DNA from: Scheffersomyces stipitis CBS 6054
Lineage: Eukaryota > Ascomycota > Pichiomycetes > Serinales > Debaryomycetaceae
Assembly (NCBI RefSeq): GCF_000209165.1
Contig: NC_009044.1
Location: forward strand, 1-64,000
Length of the DNA: 64,000 nt
Direction of reading: 5' to 3'
How positions within the stretch are numbered: position 1 is the stretch's first letter; each line of letters starts with the position of its first letter. The translations under genes and the position numbers were made by a program. Under the pieces are notes generated by a model. That model searched no databases, had not been told where the DNA came from, and saw only the letters and a program-made list of their open reading frames with translations. Shown piece after piece: positions 9,756 through 21,200 of the stretch.

Positions 9756-12700
9756 ATGACTTCAAAAACAATTATAATTCCAAAACCCTCCAATGCTCAA
9801 ATATCGCTCTCTCAGTCATTGTCGAATAATGAAACCCCAATGAGTACTCAAGCACCAGGCTATTCAAGTTGTAATCCAATAAATTTGGATCTGGAACTGA
9901 ATCTGGAGCTGGATCTGAACTTCGAAGATGCTTTAAATGACTTCAGTCAAAAAGATATCAAATGTGAAAATTCCAACGGTGAGCACATTTGGCAGATCCC
10001 CCAAACATATAGGCAGAGTCCCCAATCGTATAGACAGAGTCCTCAATCGTATATGCAGAGTCTGCCAAGTTCTACAATGCAAGCTACTCCAACAAAGACT
10101 AATCTGTCAAAAGACAAATTTGACTACTTGGCCAAGAATTCCTTTGTGTTTGTTGAGTCTCTTGGATACTTCTACCTGGAAAAAGGACAGTTTTTTGTCT
10201 CGTCAGATTCGAGATATGCAGACTACAAGTTAAGCACAAAGTCGAAGCAAAGCTATCTTGACTTCATTAGGAAAACAACAAAACAATCACCTTATTATAA
10301 CCAAATAGAACGTGAGTCAAATATTGTCAATGTGGCTACTATTCCAAACCCGATCCCTGGCATTGATGTAGTAGACTTCGCCTTTTGTGATACCTGTAAA
10401 GAAACCAGAAATGTTGGCCGTCTCCCGGTCAAATGCCCCAGTCATGGATACATGAGAAGAGGAGAAGGCTATAAAGTGGAACTGGGGGGGTTTTTTCTTT
10501 TGAAAGAATACCAACGTAGACCTTCCTTACCAGATACTCCTCCGCCAAGCACTCCAAATGTGACAGTTCGAAGTCCAGCCAGACTTTGTTCTTCTCCCAT
10601 CTTCGATCGTTCTTTTTTCATAAATAGGGAACTAATGGGCTCTCGCTTCACCAATAGAGCCTTACAAGTCCAATTGAAGGGTTCTCTAATCACCAATATG
10701 TGTGTGAGTCAATGCGAAAATATGACCGCTAATGCCTTTTTGCAAAAATATGCCAATATCGTATACATTCCTTATGTGGGGTTATACTGGCACGAACACA
10801 AATGTATGTTTTTGGTTAGAAACTCCGCAATTGTTCGCAACTCGTTGTCTACTATCATTGACAGATACATGTTTCTAGAAATACATATGCAAGCAGTATT
10901 ATTGAATTCCAACTACTGGCATTTATTAACCGGCTTTAATGCATTGGTCGAGACAGCAAAAACAATTATTTGGTTGAACGAACCCCTTCAAGGCATAGAG
11001 CCTTTAGTGATCCACTACTGCCCTAATTGTATCAATTCGGCTATCACCGATGGCCGTTGTGAAGTCGATAATCTAAATGCTCTAACTGGGATGGGATACA
11101 GAATGGAGCAGGGGTCAATTTTCTTATTGAAACTGAGTGGAGAAATGACAGGCCAAAGGAGAAATGCTTCTGAATCCGAATATATTGCCTCTGATTCGGA
11201 TGCTCTTTTCGTTGGCGAAGATGATTTAAGGTCGGTAGACTTAGCTTCTGATATGGAAACCTTTACAGTAGATGATGTTCAAGAAGGAGACTTTAGGTCA
11301 TTTGATGAAGCTTCTGATTCTGATATTGACTTTGCAGATGATAATGTTCAAGAAGATGAAGAATTGATTGACCTTGCAATAGATAATGTTACTGAATCGC
11401 ATAATGATGAATCAGAGATTTCAGCCTATGACACTGATGATGACTATGATAATGAGCATGGTTCGGACGAAGATTTATTGTATGATAATGGCCTTGTCAG
11501 TAACTCCACTGTTAGTGGATGGTCTCAGTTGAAAAGTAAAGGTATTATTCGAATCAACAATCTTGTTTGGCTGAGAGGGAAAAATCACTTTCTTGACATC
11601 TCCTCTAGTACTTTCAGGTCATTTCTCCTGGAAAGTGTGTCACATGCACAGTGTACCCAGATGTTAGAACACATTCAGGAATACATCGAAGCCATGCCTC
11701 AGTACTACAGACTTCCAGAAGGTACCAAGGGTAGGACATTTGAAATTTCCCGAGCCTTTTCAAGACTCCCTCCAACAATACATACGTACTGTTCGGAATG
11801 TGGATTTGTAATAGGATTCAATGAGAACAATGAAAACATAAGAAGCACTACTCGTCACGCAAAGAATACTGGACATGATAGATTCATCAGTCGCGAAGGA
11901 TATGCAATCAAGGCTGCAACGGGATTCAATCTCTTGGTTATATTTGGGTCCAACGAAACAATCAGTACAGGAGAATTGGAAGATAGCGACTTCGATGATG
12001 AAGAGTTAGTTATTCCTTCATTCGAAGACGAACTGGAGACTAATCATGAATACATAGTGGAGCCGTACTCGACAGACGAGGAGGAAACTGACTGCGAACA
12101 AGAGTCCCGAACTCTTCCACCTCCAACTCAGGAAGAACAAAACGTAGTCGCTGAACTATTGGAGGAATCCCACAGCCTAGTTTACGATCCAATCCACTGT
12201 TTATACTACTATATAACAAACGAACGTTATATTGACGTGGATGCAAGGTTTTTCAAGAACATATTGGAAGAAATTGGGGACGGCAAAAGTCGTATTCGAA
12301 ACTTGGTGGAGCGTGTCATTAGCACTCAAATCATTGACTCCAGCAAATTCCAGAACAAGATAACAAGAGGCCATATCTACTGGAGTCAAAATATTTCCCA
12401 AGTTGCTAGCTCGAAGAAGTTATGCTATTGTAAACAGTGCTATCAGGTTTTTAAAACAAAAACTGCCTTTTCTAGGCACAGGCGCGAACGTGCAAGCATG
12501 GTCGACAGAGAATATGCTGGTCATGATAAAAGAGGGGATTTTCAAGGATATCTTATAGAGCGACCAAGGGGCCTATATTATGCAATTGGAATTCAAGATG
12601 AAGCCGTAGCTGCAGCTGAAGCTGAAGCCGCAGCTGTAGCCGAAGCCGTAGCTGTAGCCGGAGCCGAAGCCGAAGACGAAGCTCAGGCACAAGCTGCTGC

Positions 12701-15700
12701 ACCTGTTCAAGATAGTACGGGACCGAGTAGGCAATGGGTTATGGGGGGACCCGGGTGGACGGTAGAAGAATACGAAGGCAAGGTAAAGTGGTTAGAGGGC
12801 AAGCTAGGTATGGCACCCGACCAATACTTGGCCAGGCACAACTATTTGCTAGTGAAGGAGCTTGGCTTATACTACGATTTTAAGCAGAAGTGGTTCCGAA
12901 GTATATCGCACAGGTTGGTGAGGAAGGTTTTCTTTGGCGGCTTAATGCTGTCGGTGAGGAATGTGTTAATATCTTACATGCTCCACAATATGGGTAGGAA
13001 GTATGAATACATGTTGGCACCCAGTCACCATCAACACGTCGTAACTTTGGAAGCAGCAGTAAAATATGACGGCCCAGTGGTGGTTGTTGAAGATGGCATC
13101 GAAAAGCATCTCGATTTCAAGTTGGTAGATAACTGCGTGCAGCCAACTAAATACTACATGTGTCATGTGTGTAAGTTCATTTCTCACCACGCCAGGGTTT
13201 CCATTCATATCAAACAAGCCAAGCACCAACGAGAAGAGGGACCTGAAAAACATATTGTCTATGGTTACAGTGTTCGAAACGCAGAGGCCAAGACGAATTA
13301 CTTCCGAATTCAAGATCTGAGCTTAGTGGATAATTTTTTCAAACCAACAAAGAGCATTCCTGACTTGCGAAGTGTAGATCCATTTTTATCCAGATACAAA
13401 GCGCATGAGTATACAAAGTATCGCTCATTTTTAAACAAGTCTGGTGACAAAAGGTGGCCACGTTTGGTACAATTGTGTAAGACATATGTATCGAAGAAAA
13501 GATTATCATTGACACCTGGGTCTTCGCTCTCAGTGCTCATCACAAATTCCAGGTTCTGTAGCACTCCAAACTCTGCCCTGCCATACGGACCCATGTTAGC
13601 TAGATTTCTCTATGTCGCCATGAAAATGTGTGAGTTGAAGGAACATCAAGCCATGAAAGACTTTGATCAAGTATTCTGTGCCAACAAAAAACAGGGATTA
13701 CGAAGATTTTTCAGTCAAATGAAGATATTCGGGGTGTTCTGGTTGTTGTCTCCGGTGCAAGTGTTGCAGGAAGACGATGCAAACTGCATGGAAGATGTGT
13801 TTATGCGCAGTCTAATGGTGTGTCTAATTGACGAAGCAGGGGTCGGATTCAAAATCACGTCGTACCGGTGCGATTTCTGCTGCGCTGTACTTTTTGCATT
13901 CAAATGTATAGCTGTTGATGTGATGAAAAAAGACGAGTCATATATCTATCCTTTTGTTCAGGATTGTAACAAGACAGGGTCAATATCACTCAACTTTGGC
14001 CGATTTTGCAAGTTCAATAACGAGCTACATTCGTTAAGTCCTCGTACAATTGGAAGGACCATCCAAGTGATGCGTGTTGGAGACAAGGTCAAAATAAATG
14101 GATTTGAAGTAGCACTTGACGACATCAAAAGATGGGTGCATGCTGCTATTGAACAATATGTACTTGAAACTCAGGAACTTTTCAAGGACATCATCTTGAC
14201 ACCGGCTATGGCCATGCATGAAATGGTGGCGGCACAGAAAAAAAGAGTTGTTGGAGTGCCTATGACAGGTTACAGATGGGATCAAAGAGACATCGATACA
14301 TGCTTGGAAAATAATCTGGTTGATAAGTCTGATAGCAAAAGTCTTCAGTATTGCCGACGCCGACTTTCTAGATTAAACGACTTTTTATTTTATATGATCT
14401 TGTTGACGTGTGGGTCGCCTTATCGTTTAACAGAATTATACCTGGTGCTTATACGTGACGCACATAGATTGGGAAGTAATGTGTTTGTTGCTGATGGGAT
14501 GCTTGGACTCTTTACCAACAATGGAAAGAACACTATGAAATACAGTCGAGTACGTCCTATTGTCAAGATGCTACCAGAAGAAGTGTCGGAGTGTTTGGCT
14601 CACTATATCTACTTTGTCAGGCCGTTCGAACATAAACTTGTGGAGTATGAAGAACAGACTGGTTCAATGAATGTCACTGAGTTTGAGAACCTCAGTGATA
14701 AATACAAGCTCCATTTATTCATGGGAGAAAAGAACATCAAAAGCAGTACTGTCCTTGGAAAGTCGTTCCGTCAGTTCATGGCTTCAACAACTCCATATCT
14801 TAGAGGACTCAATTATGGGGAAATAAGACAGGTGCTTTCATATTTAGTTGCGGAGAATGTCTCTGGGATGGTTGGATTACAGATCATAATTGACAAGGCT
14901 CTTGCCGAACAGGCTGGGCATTCTTTTAATAGGTTTGTCGAAAGCTATGCCACAAATAGAGATGGATATAATCATGTCATGCTTCGACGAATGAGAGACT
15001 GTCTGGCAGCATGGCATAAGTGTTTGGAGATGTCCACTCTTCAAATATTTTCACCTAGTATATGGATTGAGGACGAACCACCTAAATTGACAGGTGAAGA
15101 ACTTCTAGATGCTGGCAGACAGATGTTTGGGCAACACTTTAAGTTCAAGAAGGGGCAGCAACGGGCCGCGTCGGATGTGGCTAATTGCTTCAGTATGACG
15201 GTGGCCATTAACCTGGGAAAGACGACTTGTTGTATCATTGCGATGTTGGCGGAGCTTTCTTTCAGTCGTCGGCAGTCCGAACGAGGTAGAAAGATTCACT
15301 TAGTTACCATATTAGTGGTACCTTACATTTCTATACTCAACTCCACCATCCGGCAATTGACAGAGTTAGGATTCAAGGTGCGTACGTTTCGTGGAGTAGA
15401 TGCACTGGTCAATGACTACGATGTTCTATTGATGCTGGTTGAAGACGGGCAACTTAGATATCTTAATCAAGTAATCCGATATTTTGAGTCCACGGCTCAT
15501 CAAGGCAGGAGCTTTCTCCGGCGGGTGGTGATTGACGATGCCCATATATTGCAGATGAAAGATTTTGTGGTCGATGGAAACCGAAATGTACCCGTCGTAT
15601 TTTTGACATCATTCCTTCCGCAGGTTTCAGACAATTCGATGCGGACGTTATTTAGTCTCAATCGGTTGGGAAGGGTGTCATCGCAGGAACCACTGTTGCC

Positions 15701-16235
15701 TCACAAAGAATATATTCTTTTCAAGAAGCCGAATACTGCGTCAATAAATCAAATGATTTTAAACAGAGTTAGGAGTTTGGGATCGGCGCTTGTGCTTGTT
15801 CAATCTAATGTAGATGTGTTATACTTGGAGCATGTATTGGATGAGGAGGATGTTCTATGTATAGGTATCTGTGGAGAACCGCAGAGTAGAACAGCAGCAT
15901 TAAATAAGATGGTGAGGGAGAATATCAAGGTAGTGGTTGCTACGGCACAAGCCATGGTGGGACTTGATGAGTTCGAAGCCAGAACCGTCTTGTTTGCATA
16001 TTCAATTAAAGACCCGATAGAGTTGCTTGTTGGCAGTCAATTGAGCAGTGGGAAGGTAGAGATGGTGTTGTACAACACTAGTTCGTCTAAGTTTCAACGG
16101 GACTTATTGGACAGTTGTGTTAATATAATATTGATGAGACACATGCGGTTAACGGAAGAAAGCTGTTATGATGCTGGTAAGGAGCAGTGTCATTTTTGTG
16201 TCAACAAGAGAAGAAGATTAGAAGAAATTGGATGA
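9756..16235 (+). CDS. telomere-linked helicase-type protein, copy 2
   Basis: Intact 2159-codon paralogue with the same layout as copy 1: five zinc-finger modules, acidic linker, recombinase-like domain (GSPYRLTEL, YGEIRQ, QAGHS followed by ESYA) and RecQ-like end (GKTT, DDAH, C-terminal four Cys). The first ATG gives a 28-residue extension over copies 1 and 3. The ATG at 9840 (MSTQAPGYSS) lines up with their starts and may be the real one. Two in-frame expansions are specific to this copy: a QSPQSYR repeat near residues 86-108 and an Ala/Glu/Val tract encoded around 12600-12715 between modules 4 and 5. Its last 453 coding bases are identical to copy 1 although the rest is clearly diverged, a sign of gene conversion. 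Confidence 0.8.
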   Translation: MTSKTIIIPKPSNAQISLSQSLSNNETPMSTQAPGYSSCNPINLDLELNLELDLNFEDALNDFSQKDIKCENSNGEHIWQIPQTYRQSPQSYRQSPQSYMQSLPSSTMQATPTKTNLSKDKFDYLAKNSFVFVESLGYFYLEKGQFFVSSDSRYADYKLSTKSKQSYLDFIRKTTKQSPYYNQIERESNIVNVATIPNPIPGIDVVDFAFCDTCKETRNVGRLPVKCPSHGYMRRGEGYKVELGGFFLLKEYQRRPSLPDTPPPSTPNVTVRSPARLCSSPIFDRSFFINRELMGSRFTNRALQVQLKGSLITNMCVSQCENMTANAFLQKYANIVYIPYVGLYWHEHKCMFLVRNSAIVRNSLSTIIDRYMFLEIHMQAVLLNSNYWHLLTGFNALVETAKTIIWLNEPLQGIEPLVIHYCPNCINSAITDGRCEVDNLNALTGMGYRMEQGSIFLLKLSGEMTGQRRNASESEYIASDSDALFVGEDDLRSVDLASDMETFTVDDVQEGDFRSFDEASDSDIDFADDNVQEDEELIDLAIDNVTESHNDESEISAYDTDDDYDNEHGSDEDLLYDNGLVSNSTVSGWSQLKSKGIIRINNLVWLRGKNHFLDISSSTFRSFLLESVSHAQCTQMLEHIQEYIEAMPQYYRLPEGTKGRTFEISRAFSRLPPTIHTYCSECGFVIGFNENNENIRSTTRHAKNTGHDRFISREGYAIKAATGFNLLVIFGSNETISTGELEDSDFDDEELVIPSFEDELETNHEYIVEPYSTDEEETDCEQESRTLPPPTQEEQNVVAELLEESHSLVYDPIHCLYYYITNERYIDVDARFFKNILEEIGDGKSRIRNLVERVISTQIIDSSKFQNKITRGHIYWSQNISQVASSKKLCYCKQCYQVFKTKTAFSRHRRERASMVDREYAGHDKRGDFQGYLIERPRGLYYAIGIQDEAVAAAEAEAAAVAEAVAVAGAEAEDEAQAQAAAPVQDSTGPSRQWVMGGPGWTVEEYEGKVKWLEGKLGMAPDQYLARHNYLLVKELGLYYDFKQKWFRSISHRLVRKVFFGGLMLSVRNVLISYMLHNMGRKYEYMLAPSHHQHVVTLEAAVKYDGPVVVVEDGIEKHLDFKLVDNCVQPTKYYMCHVCKFISHHARVSIHIKQAKHQREEGPEKHIVYGYSVRNAEAKTNYFRIQDLSLVDNFFKPTKSIPDLRSVDPFLSRYKAHEYTKYRSFLNKSGDKRWPRLVQLCKTYVSKKRLSLTPGSSLSVLITNSRFCSTPNSALPYGPMLARFLYVAMKMCELKEHQAMKDFDQVFCANKKQGLRRFFSQMKIFGVFWLLSPVQVLQEDDANCMEDVFMRSLMVCLIDEAGVGFKITSYRCDFCCAVLFAFKCIAVDVMKKDESYIYPFVQDCNKTGSISLNFGRFCKFNNELHSLSPRTIGRTIQVMRVGDKVKINGFEVALDDIKRWVHAAIEQYVLETQELFKDIILTPAMAMHEMVAAQKKRVVGVPMTGYRWDQRDIDTCLENNLVDKSDSKSLQYCRRRLSRLNDFLFYMILLTCGSPYRLTELYLVLIRDAHRLGSNVFVADGMLGLFTNNGKNTMKYSRVRPIVKMLPEEVSECLAHYIYFVRPFEHKLVEYEEQTGSMNVTEFENLSDKYKLHLFMGEKNIKSSTVLGKSFRQFMASTTPYLRGLNYGEIRQVLSYLVAENVSGMVGLQIIIDKALAEQAGHSFNRFVESYATNRDGYNHVMLRRMRDCLAAWHKCLEMSTLQIFSPSIWIEDEPPKLTGEELLDAGRQMFGQHFKFKKGQQRAASDVANCFSMTVAINLGKTTCCIIAMLAELSFSRRQSERGRKIHLVTILVVPYISILNSTIRQLTELGFKVRTFRGVDALVNDYDVLLMLVEDGQLRYLNQVIRYFESTAHQGRSFLRRVVIDDAHILQMKDFVVDGNRNVPVVFLTSFLPQVSDNSMRTLFSLNRLGRVSSQEPLLPHKEYILFKKPNTASINQMILNRVRSLGSALVLVQSNVDVLYLEHVLDEEDVLCIGICGEPQSRTAALNKMVRENIKVVVATAQAMVGLDEFEARTVLFAYSIKDPIELLVGSQLSSGKVEMVLYNTSSSKFQRDLLDSCVNIILMRHMRLTEESCYDAGKEQCHFCVNKRRRLEEIG

Positions 16236-16542
16236 TTTAATTTTTTTTTTTTCATAAATATATATTTAATTCTTGAACAGTTTGCATAAAATTGTAGAAT
16301 AATTGTTAAAATAAAACAAATAAACCATTGTGTTGCGGACTGTATACAAACATGTACACCAAACGACAACATCAACGAATAGGTATACATGAGGCAAGGG
16401 AGAACGACACGGTGCGACATCGGAAAGATCAACGGCATAATGTCGGACACATAGTTAAGGCATAGTTAATTCAGGCAGCGCGGGCAGCCCTAAAGGGCTA
16501 CCCGCCCGTCGCCCTAAAGGGCTACCCGCCCGTCAGATCCAT
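16236..16542 (+). terminator. 3' region of giant gene 2 with duplicated hairpin arm
   Basis: Identical to 8227-8501 up to 16510, including the hairpin (16480-16505). A 24-bp segment covering the hairpin loop, its 3' arm and GCCCGTC (16487-16510) is then repeated exactly at 16511-16534. The next eight bases, AGATCCAT (16535-16542), equal the last eight bases of the telomere unit. No gene. Confidence 0.5.
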
Positions 16543-17059
16543 ATCTCGCATCAGTGGTCACGTTATGTCCTGCCCCTGCAACAACTAATATATCGTAAAT
16601 TTTGTCACTTTATGTCCTATTTGGGTCGATTCCATACAGGACTATTGGCAAAATCTGACGTAAGCATTTTACATCTGTAGCAATAGATAAGACAACACTC
16701 CGGTCACGTGAGTTGCGGCTCTTGGGTGAACCGATACATCTACTGCGAAGAATGTCGTACAGTCACATTCCTTCCTCGCACAAAAAACTGGAATACTTGT
16801 GAATACTTGGATAAAAACACCCTACCTCAAAGCCTTCTTCATACAACTGGTTGTCAATACACAATGGAGCAATCTGTTCGACTGGATCAAACTTGTCCTT
16901 TTCGTAGGAGTGACGACCTATTGAGGGGTATCAATTGTTCAGACAATATTCTGTTGACCTGTCGCTACTGTTCTGACCACCGATTTGCTAATTTGGTACA
17001 TCTGTTTAGACAAGATGCCCACCTTAAGTTGATAATAGAATCCTACTGTTGAACATTAT
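16543..17059. repeat. subtelomeric repeat block, unit 3
   Basis: Shortened third copy of the block. GGTCACGTTATGTCC begins at 16556, a variant TGTCACTTTATGTCCTATTT lies near 16603, and GTCACGTG is at 16703-16710. It includes the Cys-rich open frame annotated separately at 16708-17052. Confidence 0.6.
16708..17052 (+). pseudogene. remnant of a small Cys-rich frame
   Basis: An open stretch of 114 codons with two CxxC pairs (YCEEC near residue 13 and CRYC near residue 86) and several more Cys, which resembles one zinc-binding module. It opens on GTG, and its first in-frame Met is about residue 53, so no normal start is visible. Related DNA at 530-620 is interrupted by stops, and at 8760-8785 only a fragment remains. 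It may be a relic of the zinc-finger modules of the neighbouring giant genes or a separate small gene that has lost its 5' end. Function unknown. Confidence 0.35.
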
Positions 17060-18224
17060 GTAATTCCATAAAAATCCAGGATATCCTACTTCAAATGAAT
17101 CAATTGATGATCTTCATAATTATTTTCAAACTTTGGGGATCTCGCCATCCTTTTATACCTCTCAGTTCTCATTTTAGTAATACACGCACATCAAATGCGG
17201 TTAAATTGTTTCACCTCTATATTGACTGTACATAACCCCCTATCAATCAATTTCAGTCATGTGATTCTAAATGGATAATCCTCCCTCCAAATTCACAACA
17301 ACTCAATATAATACAACAATATCACATTCCCACTAAATCATACATCATCCTATCAACAGTAACCAACACCAAATATCCATATTCTTACAATCTTAACTTT
17401 TCCCTTACCTTTATTACTTTTTAATTTTCTTGTATACATGAACTGATTGTCTTTCTGGAAAGAATGCGAAAAATACTACAAAAATACTAATTGCTGCAAA
17501 AAAATTGCACCTGTCCTAAAAGTAGTACCATTTGAAAGCCCTCATTATATCAAGTAAGAATTCATCACATTTGAATCTTACAAAATTCTAATGCTCTAAT
17601 TATAACCATTTAGAATATGGTCACATAGTTCTTGGTCACTTGACACAACACACAAATATTGCAGCCCAAATGTCGGACTTACGATGTCGTAGTGCACGAC
17701 ATTAGTCCTACACCATTTAAAAGTATCGTCAGAGAATGTTCATTACAATCCTACTTAGGGCGGTTATGGACGTACACTCTGATTAAAGGGATCCCATTGG
17801 ACAGCTGAAAACGAGTGAAAAATTTTCACGATGGACTCTGCCTTGCGACAGGCCCTATATTTAGCGACTAGCTACCTCTTGGTTCATCGATCGGAACAAA
17901 CAACGAGTCACCTAGGTTCATCGATCGAAAAACTAAGTTCATTGATGCGAATAAGTAGGTAGCGAGAAGAGAAGATTTAAGATTTGGCACCTCTTTGATC
18001 CGTCAACATTACAATTCTGCAAGTATTTTATCTGTATTATTCCCGATTAGGAGAATTCCCTAAACTCTTTGTATATATGGCCCAAAATCCCACTTTTCTG
18101 CTTTATTTTATTAATAATCAATCTCTTTTATAATTGAAACAGTGGCGACTTTAGTTACAACTTCAAAAACATCCTCTAGACTTTCCAGTGTTCAAATTAG
18201 TTATTATCGTATACTAAAAGTAGA
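17060..18224 (+). promoter_or_regulatory. conserved leader of giant gene 3
   Basis: Very similar to the leader of gene 1 over about 1.1 kb. It contains the GGTTCATCGATCG cluster (17881-17893, 17915-17927 and a degenerate copy 17936-17948) and the TATA-like GTATATATGG at 18071-18080, about 150 bp before the ATG. No ORF of interest. Confidence 0.55.
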
Positions 18225-21200
18225 ATGAGTACTCAAGCACCAGGCTATTCAAGTCATAATCCAATAACTTTGGATCTGGATCTGAACCTGGACCTGGACC
18301 TGGACCAGAACTTCGAAGATGCTCTAGACGATTTCAGTCAAGTAGATATCAAATGTGAAAATTCCAATCTCGTTTCTACCGATGAGCATATTTGGTCGAG
18401 CCCTCAATCGTTAAGGCGAAGCCTGCCATGTTCTTCAATGCAAACTACTCCAGCGAGGACAAATGTGTTCAAAGACGAACTTGACTACTTGGCCAAAAAT
18501 AACTTTGTGTTTGTTGAGTCTCTAGGATACTTCTACCTGGAAAAGAGACATTTATTCATATCTTCAGATTCGAAATATGCTACTTCCAGATTATATATAA
18601 AGTCAAAGCAAGGATTTCTTGACCTCATTAGCAAACTAACAAAACAATCACCTTATTACAACCAAATAGAAGGCGAGTCAAATATTGTGAATGTGGCTAC
18701 CATTCCAAGCCCTATCCCTGGCATTGAAGCCGAAGAATTTGCCTTCTGTGATTCATGTAAGTACACCAGAAACATTGGTCACCTCCCAGTGAAATGTGCC
18801 AGTCATGGATACATGAGAAGGGGAGAAGGCTATAGAGTGGAACTGGGTGGTTTCTTTCTATTGAAGGAATTCCCACGTATGCCTTCTTTACCTGCTACTC
18901 CTCCGCCAAGCACTCCAAATGTGACTGAAGGAATTCAGGCAACACTTTGCTCTTCTCCCATCTCTCTCCGATCTAGCTTCATCAATAGGGAATTAAAGGG
19001 CCCTCGCTTCACCAATAGAGACTTACAAGTCCAATTGAAGGGTTCTATAATTACCAATATGTGTGTGAGTGAGTCTGATAATATGAGCGCTAATGCCTTT
19101 TTGAAAAAATACGCCAATATTGTATACATTCCTAATGTGGGATTATACTGGCACGAACAGGAACGTATATTTTTGGATACAAACTCTGAAATTGCTCACA
19201 ACTCGTTGTGTACTATCATTGAAAGATATATGTTTCTATATATACATATGCAGGCATTTATATCAAATTCCAAGTACTGGAATTTGCTAGCCGGCATTGA
19301 TGCATTGGTCGAGACTGACAAAACTATTATTTGGTTGGACGAACCCCTTCAAGTCATAGAGCCTTCAGTTATCCAGTACTGCCCTAATTGTATCAATTCG
19401 CCTATCAGCAATGATCGTTGTGATGTCGACAATCTTAATATTCTAACTGGAATGGGATACAGAATCGAGCTGGGGTCGATTTTCTTATTGAAACTGAGTG
19501 GAGAAATGACGGGCCAAGGTAAGGATGCTCCTGATTCTGAATATATTGCTTCTGAGTCGGATACTCTTTTCGTGGGAGATATTCAAGAAGGCGGCTCAAG
19601 GTCGGTAGACATAGCTTCTGATATGGAAATTGGCACAGTAGATAATGGTCAAGAATGTGTGGAATTGAAGGTAGTAAATGGTGCTTCTGAATCGGATACT
19701 CTTTTCCTGGACGAACATGACTCTAGGTCGGTAGAGATAGCTTCTGACATGGAAACTTGTACAGTAGATGACAATGTTCAAGAAGGTGACTTTAGGTCAT
19801 TTGACAATGCTTCTGATTCTGATATGGTAGATAATTGCGTACAACCAACTAAATACTACATGTGTCATACGTGTAAGTACATGTCCCACCACTCCAGCGT
19901 TACCGCTCATATAAAAAGAGCCAAGCACCAACGAGAAGAGGGACCTGAAAAACATGTTGTCTTTGGCTACAGTGTTCGAAACGTAGAGGCCAAGACGAAC
20001 TACTTCTGTGTTCAAGATCTGAGCGTAGTGGATAGTTTTTACGAACCAGCAAAGAGGATTCCTGATTTGCAAAATGTAGATCAGTTTTTAAACAGATACA
20101 GTGGACATGAGTATACAAAATACCGTTCTTTTTTATCCACGTCTCATGACAAAAGATGGCCACGTTTGGTACAATTGTGCAAGAAATATGTATCGAAGAA
20201 AAGAATATCATTGACACCCAGATCTTCCCTCTCATTGCTCATCACAAATCCCAGATTTTGCACCACCCCAAAGTCTGCCCTGCGATACGGACTCATGCTT
20301 GCCAGATTCCTCTATGTTGCAATGAAAATGTGTGAGTTGAGGGAACACAAAGCTATGAAAGACTTTGATCAAGTATTCTGTGCCAACAAAAAACAGGGAT
20401 TGCGAAGATTTTTCAGTCAAATGAAGATATTTGGCGCGTTCTGGTTGTTGTCTCCGGTGCCAATGTTGCAAGAAGACGATCCAAACGCCATGGAAGATGT
20501 CTTTATGAACAGCCTAATGGTGTGTCTTCTTGATGAAGGAAGAATAGGATTCAAGATCAAGTCGTACCGCTGCGATTTTTGCAGTGGTTTATCTTTTGCA
20601 TTCAAATGCATAGCTGTTGATGTGATGAAAAAAGACAAGTCTTATGTCCGACCTTTTGTTGAGGATTGTAACAGGTCGGTATCCATAGCACTCAACTTTG
20701 GCCGATTTTGCAAGTTCAGTGCCGATGTGCACTCGTTGAGTCCTCGTACATTTGGAAGGACCATGAACGTGCTACATGTTGGAGACAAAATAAGAATAAA
20801 TACATTTGAAGTCGGACTCGACGACATCAAAAAATGGGTCCATACTGCCATTCAGCAATATGTACTTGAAGTTGAGGAACTTTTCATGGACATCAACATC
20901 ACGCCAACCATGGCCATGAATGAGATGATGGCAGCACAAAAACCAAGAGTTGTTGGAATGCCTCAAACTAGTTACAACTGGGATCAAAGGGATATCGACA
21001 GATGCTTGGAAATTAATCTGGTTGATAAGTATGACATCAAGAGTCTTCAGTATTTCCGTCGCCGACTCTCTAGATTGAACGACTTGTTTTTTTACATGAT
21101 CTTGTTGACGTGTGGGTCTCCATACCGTTTAACGGAATTATACCTGGTTCTTATTCGTAATGAAGAAAGATTGGGAAGTAATGTGTTTGTTGCTGATGGG

